Below are positions 60,734 through 64,000 of a DNA stretch of 64,000 nt, in pieces. The position numbers and the translations under genes were made by a program. The notes beneath the pieces were generated by a model. It ran no database searches, was not told the DNA's origin, and saw only the letters and a program-made list of their open reading frames with translations. The first letter of the stretch is position 1; the number at the start of each line of letters is the position of its first letter. Source of the DNA: Pseudomonadales bacterium (GTDB taxonomy: Bacteria; Pseudomonadota; Gammaproteobacteria; Pseudomonadales; Ketobacteraceae); contig JAGUVW010000016.1 of the NCBI GenBank assembly GCA_020062665.1, forward strand, positions 1 through 64,000, given 5' to 3'.

Positions 60734-60985
60734 TCAGGCAGCAGCCTTCTTGGCCTGCTTGAGCAGAGAAGACACGCGATCGGACATCTGTGCACCAGTG
60801 CCTACCCAATATTCCACGCGCTCTACGTCGAAGCGGACGCGCTCTTCAGCGCCGGTAGCGATAGGGTTGAAGAAGCCTACGCGCTCGATGAAGCGACCAT
60901 CACGGGCGCTGCGGCTGTCGGTGACCACGACGTGGTAGAAAGGACGCTTCTTGGAGCCGCCACGAGCAAGACGAATAGTTACCAT
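60734..60985 (-). CDS. rpsP: 30S ribosomal protein S16
   Basis: 83 residues, typical: [41 protein letters not shown]. First gene of the operon. AAAGG precedes the ATG. The 204-base gap to ffh must hold its promoter; I recognise no strong hexamers there. Confidence 0.98.
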   Translation of the reverse strand: MVTIRLARGGSKKRPFYHVVVTDSRSARDGRFIERVGFFNPIATGAEERVRFDVERVEYWVGTGAQMSDRVSSLLKQAKKAAA

Positions 60986-61189
60986 GGTTTCTGTTTCCTT
61001 TGTTTCAAACTGACTGTTCAGCGATTTAAAACGTAAAACAGGCCGCTGATAACCATCTGGGGCTTCAGTAACCTGCTGAATTCGTTGTGTTTAAGCAGCG
61101 CTTACCCGCCGACCCGCTGGCATTTCGAGGGTGCACGGACGGCGGAAGGCGCTGAATTCTACGGGAATTACGGGTGAAAGGAAAGCCCG

Positions 61190-62581
61190 TCACATCTTGA
61201 ACGGCGGCATACCGCCGCCGCCGAAGCCGCCGCCACCCATCATGCCCTTCATCCCGCGCATCATGTTCTTCATGCCGCCCTTGGAGGTGAGCTTCTTCAT
61301 CATCTTCTGCATCTGGGCGTGTTGCTTCAGCACCCGGTTCACATCCTGGATCTGGGTGCCGGAGCCGGCGGCAATGCGCTGCTTGCGGGAGCCGTTGATG
61401 ACATCCGGCTTGCGGCGCTCTAGCGGGGTCATGGAATAGATGATGGCTTCCATGCGCTTGAACTCCTTGTCCGCCGCGCTGCCCTGCTGGGCCATCTGCG
61501 CCATCCCGCCCATGCCCGGCAGCTTATCCAGCATGGCGGCCATGCCACCCAGGTTCTTCATCTGCTGGAACTGCTCCAGCAGGTCTTCCAGGTCGAAGCC
61601 CTTGCCTTTCTTCAGCTTCTTGGCCAGTTTGTCGGCTTTTTCTTTGTCCAGCTTGCGCTCGGCTTCTTCCACCAGGGTAAGCACGTCGCCCATGCCCAGA
61701 ATGCGGGAGGCGATACGGTCGGGGTAGAAGGGTTCCAGCGCATCGGTCTTTTCGCCTACGCCGATGAACTTGATGGGCTTGCCGGTGATGTGGCGCACGG
61801 ACAGGGCGGCACCACCACGAGCATCACCGTCGGCCTTGGTGAGGACCACGCCGGTGAGCGGCAGGGCGTCGTTGAAGGCCTTGGCAGTGTTGGCGGCGTC
61901 CTGACCAGTCATGGCGTCGACCACGAACAGGGTTTCAATGGGATTGATCGCCGCGTGCAGTTGCTTGATCTCGTCCATCATCTGTTCGTCGATGGCGAGA
62001 CGGCCGGCGGTGTCCACGATGACCACATCCGCCAGGGACTTTCTGGCTTCGGCGATGGCGTTGCGGGCGATGTCCACGGGGTTCTGGTCGGCACTGCTGG
62101 GGAAGAAATTCACGCCCAGATCGTTGGCGAGCGTTTCCAGCTGTTTGATCGCGGCGGGACGGTATACGTCGGCGGAGGTGACCAGCACCTTTTTCTTCTG
62201 CCGCTCCTTGAGGTATTTGGCCAGCTTGCCCACGGTGGTGGTTTTACCGGCACCCTGCAGGCCGGCCATCAGAATGATTGCGGGCGGTTGGGTGTTGAGT
62301 TTCAGGGCGTCGTTGGCGTCACCCATCATATGCACGAGTTCTTCGTTTACGATCTTGATGAACACCTGGCCGGGGCTCAGGCTCTTCATCACTTCCTGAC
62401 CGACCGCACGCTCCTTCACCTTCTCGATGAAGTCTTTCACCACCGGCAGGGCAACGTCCGCTTCCAACAAGGCCATGCGCACTTCGCGCAGGGTGTCCTT
62501 GATATTGTCTTCGGTGAGGCGGGCTTTGCCGGTGACGCTGCGCAGGCTGTTACTGAGGCGTTCGGTCAGTGTGTCAAACAT
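61190..62581 (-). CDS. ffh: signal recognition particle protein Ffh
   Basis: GTPase that delivers nascent inner-membrane proteins to FtsY with the 4.5S RNA. 463 residues: N domain, G domain with MAGLQGAGKTTTVGKLA (P-loop), VIVDTAGRLAIDE and TKADGDARGG, and a Met-rich M domain ending in a Gly/Met tail (KGMMGGGGFGGGGMPPFKM). Start at 62581 (MFDTLTERLS). A minus-strand TATACT at 62625-62620 is a candidate -10. It is divergent from the CcsA-like gene. Confidence 0.98.
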   Translation of the reverse strand: MFDTLTERLSNSLRSVTGKARLTEDNIKDTLREVRMALLEADVALPVVKDFIEKVKERAVGQEVMKSLSPGQVFIKIVNEELVHMMGDANDALKLNTQPPAIILMAGLQGAGKTTTVGKLAKYLKERQKKKVLVTSADVYRPAAIKQLETLANDLGVNFFPSSADQNPVDIARNAIAEARKSLADVVIVDTAGRLAIDEQMMDEIKQLHAAINPIETLFVVDAMTGQDAANTAKAFNDALPLTGVVLTKADGDARGGAALSVRHITGKPIKFIGVGEKTDALEPFYPDRIASRILGMGDVLTLVEEAERKLDKEKADKLAKKLKKGKGFDLEDLLEQFQQMKNLGGMAAMLDKLPGMGGMAQMAQQGSAADKEFKRMEAIIYSMTPLERRKPDVINGSRKQRIAAGSGTQIQDVNRVLKQHAQMQKMMKKLTSKGGMKNMMRGMKGMMGGGGFGGGGMPPFKM

Positions 62582-62703
62582 GGCGGTGTCTTCTTTTGGA
62601 ATTTTTCTGAGGGGCGGGAAGTATAGCGCAGCCAGTTTCCTTATTGACAGCCTTGTGCCACACTTAGCCCTTCACCGAATCCAGTAAGGAGCGCTCCGCC
62701 GCC

Positions 62704-63510
62704 ATGTCCCTGGCGATCATCGCGGGAATCTTCGCTTGTATCAGTTACGGGTCTGCTGCCTTTCTGCTGGTGCAAAGCCTTCGCACCAATATCCCTGTCA
62801 AACGTCCCCTGCTGCTGGGAATCGCTCTGGTTGGGCTGGTTCTGCACGCCACCAATCTGAATCACGCGCTGTTCACTGACACCGGCATCGCGCTGGGGAT
62901 GGTGAATGTATTGTCATTGTTCGGGTTTGTGCTGGCGGCTTGCGGCACCTTCATCATTCTGTTCCGCGACATTGAATCCCTGATGGCGCCCGCTTACCCG
63001 GCCGCCTGCATTGGTCTGCTGGCCAATCTGGTGGGGCACGACACCGTGACACCACACCTGAACATGAGCAGCGGACTGGTGGCGCATATCCTGTTGTCCA
63101 TCGTGGCCTACAGCGTGATCGCGCTGGCGCTGTCCCAGGCGATGCTGCTGTGGATCCAGAACTACCAGCTCAAGCATCGTCACATTCACGACATCCTGCG
63201 CATATTGCCGCCGCTGCAGACCATGGAGCACACGCTGTTCGACCTGATAGCGATTGGCATGGTGTTGCTGACGATGGCGATCGGCATGGGACTGCTGTTC
63301 GTGGATGACTTCTTTGCACAGCATCTGATCCACAAAACCGCCTTTGCGCTGGCAGCCTGGGGCGTACTGGCCATGCTGCTGACGGGACGCTTTCTGTGGG
63401 GCTGGCGCGGCATGGTGGCGGTGAAATGGACGCTGTCGGGGTTCGTCCTGCTGACGCTGGCGTATTTCGGTTCCAAGGTGGTGCTGGAAGTGATTCTGGA
63501 GCGCACCTGA
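62704..63510 (+). CDS. CcsA-like (cytochrome c assembly family) inner-membrane protein
   Basis: A 268-residue protein with eight hydrophobic segments of the CcsA/YpjD type. HIHDILRILPPLQTMEHTLFDLIAIGMVLLTMAIGMGLLF and the later WGVLAMLLTGRFLWGWRG carry conserved His and aromatic residues of the family. Members next to ffh are not part of a cytochrome maturation operon, and their role is unclear. GGAG precedes the ATG at a longer distance (AGTAAGGAGCGCTCCGCCGCC). The CorB-like gene follows after 63 bases, the order seen next to ffh in pseudomonads. Confidence 0.88.
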   Translation: MSLAIIAGIFACISYGSAAFLLVQSLRTNIPVKRPLLLGIALVGLVLHATNLNHALFTDTGIALGMVNVLSLFGFVLAACGTFIILFRDIESLMAPAYPAACIGLLANLVGHDTVTPHLNMSSGLVAHILLSIVAYSVIALALSQAMLLWIQNYQLKHRHIHDILRILPPLQTMEHTLFDLIAIGMVLLTMAIGMGLLFVDDFFAQHLIHKTAFALAAWGVLAMLLTGRFLWGWRGMVAVKWTLSGFVLLTLAYFGSKVVLEVILERT

Positions 63511-63573
63511 TGCCAGCCCGACCTCTTTCCCTTCCATTACTGACACTGCCATGACTACCGCCCGGGTTTGCCC

Positions 63574-64000
63574 GTGAACGACATACCGATATCCGTCCTG
63601 TTTTCAATCCTCGGCGTGCTGATCGTGATGTCAGCGTTCTTCTCCAGTTCTGAAACCGGCATGATGACGCTGAACCGCTACCGGCTGCGTCATCTGGTGA
63701 AGAAAAAACAACGCAGCGCCATTCTGGTGGACAAGCTGCTGTCGCGTCCCGACCGCCTGATCGGCATGATCCTGGTCGGCAACAACTTTGTGAACATTCT
63801 GGCATCGTCGATCGCCACGGTGATCGCCATGCGCCTGTGGGGTGACAGCGGCATCGCGATTGCGACGGGGCTGCTGACGCTGATCATTCTGGTGTTTGCC
63901 GAGGTCACACCCAAGACTCTCGCCGCCATCAAACCCGAATCCGTGGCATTCCCCGCCAGTTATATTCTCACGCCGATGATGACCGCCATGTACCCGCTGG
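63574..64000 (+). CDS. CorB/CNNM-type (HlyC/CorC family) transporter, 3' end outside window
   Basis: The first 142 codons of a CNNM family protein, linked to Mg2+ or Co2+ homeostasis. The visible part is the DUF21 membrane domain: FSSSETGMMTLNRYRLRHL near 22-40, RLIGMILVGNNFVNILASSI near 61-80 and LIILVFAEVTPKTLAAIKPE near 103-122. The start is a GTG at 63574; the upstream ATG at 63551 is in a frame that stops after eight codons. The CBS and CorC domains expected downstream are cut off by the window edge. Confidence 0.92.
   Translation, partial: MNDIPISVLFSILGVLIVMSAFFSSSETGMMTLNRYRLRHLVKKKQRSAILVDKLLSRPDRLIGMILVGNNFVNILASSIATVIAMRLWGDSGIAIATGLLTLIILVFAEVTPKTLAAIKPESVAFPASYILTPMMTAMYPL

Noticed and set aside
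1-64000. CRISPR arrays, tRNA or rRNA genes, insertion sequences or prophage genes
   Set aside because: No regularly spaced direct repeats, no cloverleaf with TTCGA-type arms and no transposase or phage structural genes were seen. The only short-period array is the octamer cluster at 53.5 kb, with no spacers.

Overview
The window looks like chromosomal DNA of a GC-rich gammaproteobacterium of the Pseudomonas/Alcanivorax/Marinobacter kind. The backbone order ffh-rpsP-rimM-trmD-rplS, then xerD-dsbC-hom-thrC-recJ, then prfB-lysS, all on the minus strand, is the pseudomonad-type order. prfB carries the classical +1 frameshift site. A desT/desCB-type unsaturated fatty acid locus, two long acyl-CoA dehydrogenases, a RamB/ScfR-type regulator and a DUF2236 oxygenase suggest an aerobic organism that uses lipids. 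I see no rRNA, tRNA, CRISPR array, prophage or intact insertion sequence.

Layout. 0-5.2 kb: ung, a TetR regulator, a DUF2236 oxygenase and a DUF389 membrane protein. 5.2-11.5 kb: a three-gene leftward unit of CHASE2 nucleotide cyclase, giant FecR-TPR-beta-barrel protein and small lipoprotein; the last two are visibly AT-rich in part. 11.5-15 kb: secreted esterase, GAF histidine kinase and Clp-fold (SDH) serine protease. 15-21.4 kb: a fused beta-helix/diheme cytochrome protein, a lipoprotein, a CblC/QueG-like iron-sulfur protein, a cold-shock gene with promoter and long leader, a tandem glutaredoxin protein and an exported unknown. 21.4-25.2 kb: lysS, prfB and a GlxA-type regulator. 25.5-29.1 kb: an acyl-CoA dehydrogenase/crotonase/quinone oxidoreductase operon. 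29-37.4 kb: a PilJ-like exported protein, an SRPBCC protein, then recJ, thrC, hom, dsbC and xerD. 37.4-58.8 kb: a mainly accessory block with an acyltransferase, a 37-residue membrane protein, a diguanylate cyclase, an Aer-like chemoreceptor, the des locus, outer-membrane and coiled-coil proteins, mgtE, a second acyl-CoA dehydrogenase facing a RamB/ScfR-like regulator, and a hybrid kinase facing a porin and a phosphate-binding-like protein. 58.9-64 kb: rplS-trmD-rimM-rpsP, ffh, a CcsA-like protein and the start of a CorB/CNNM transporter.

Most unusual signals. (1) Four interspersed elements, near 0, 25.4, 34.0 and 53.65 kb, share a core of about 60 bases that can form two small hairpins with TCCC/TCCA loops. 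The complete ones are closed by long inverted arms whose sequence differs in every copy. Loops are conserved while all stems change in a compensated way, so a Y-shaped fold appears to be under selection. One copy splits hom from thrC and one sits beside a putative operator array. (2) The CHASE2 cyclase/FecR-TPR-barrel/lipoprotein unit looks like a trans-envelope sensing system, and its barrel shows a base-composition break inside the gene. (3) A hybrid kinase without an output domain faces a porin and a phosphate-binding-like protein. (4) An array of five TTTGCAAA-like octamers lies upstream of the second acyl-CoA dehydrogenase gene.

All family assignments were made by reading the sequence, without database searches. 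Start codons were moved from the longest open frame where a Shine-Dalgarno sequence, signal peptide or family length argued for it, and each entry says so.
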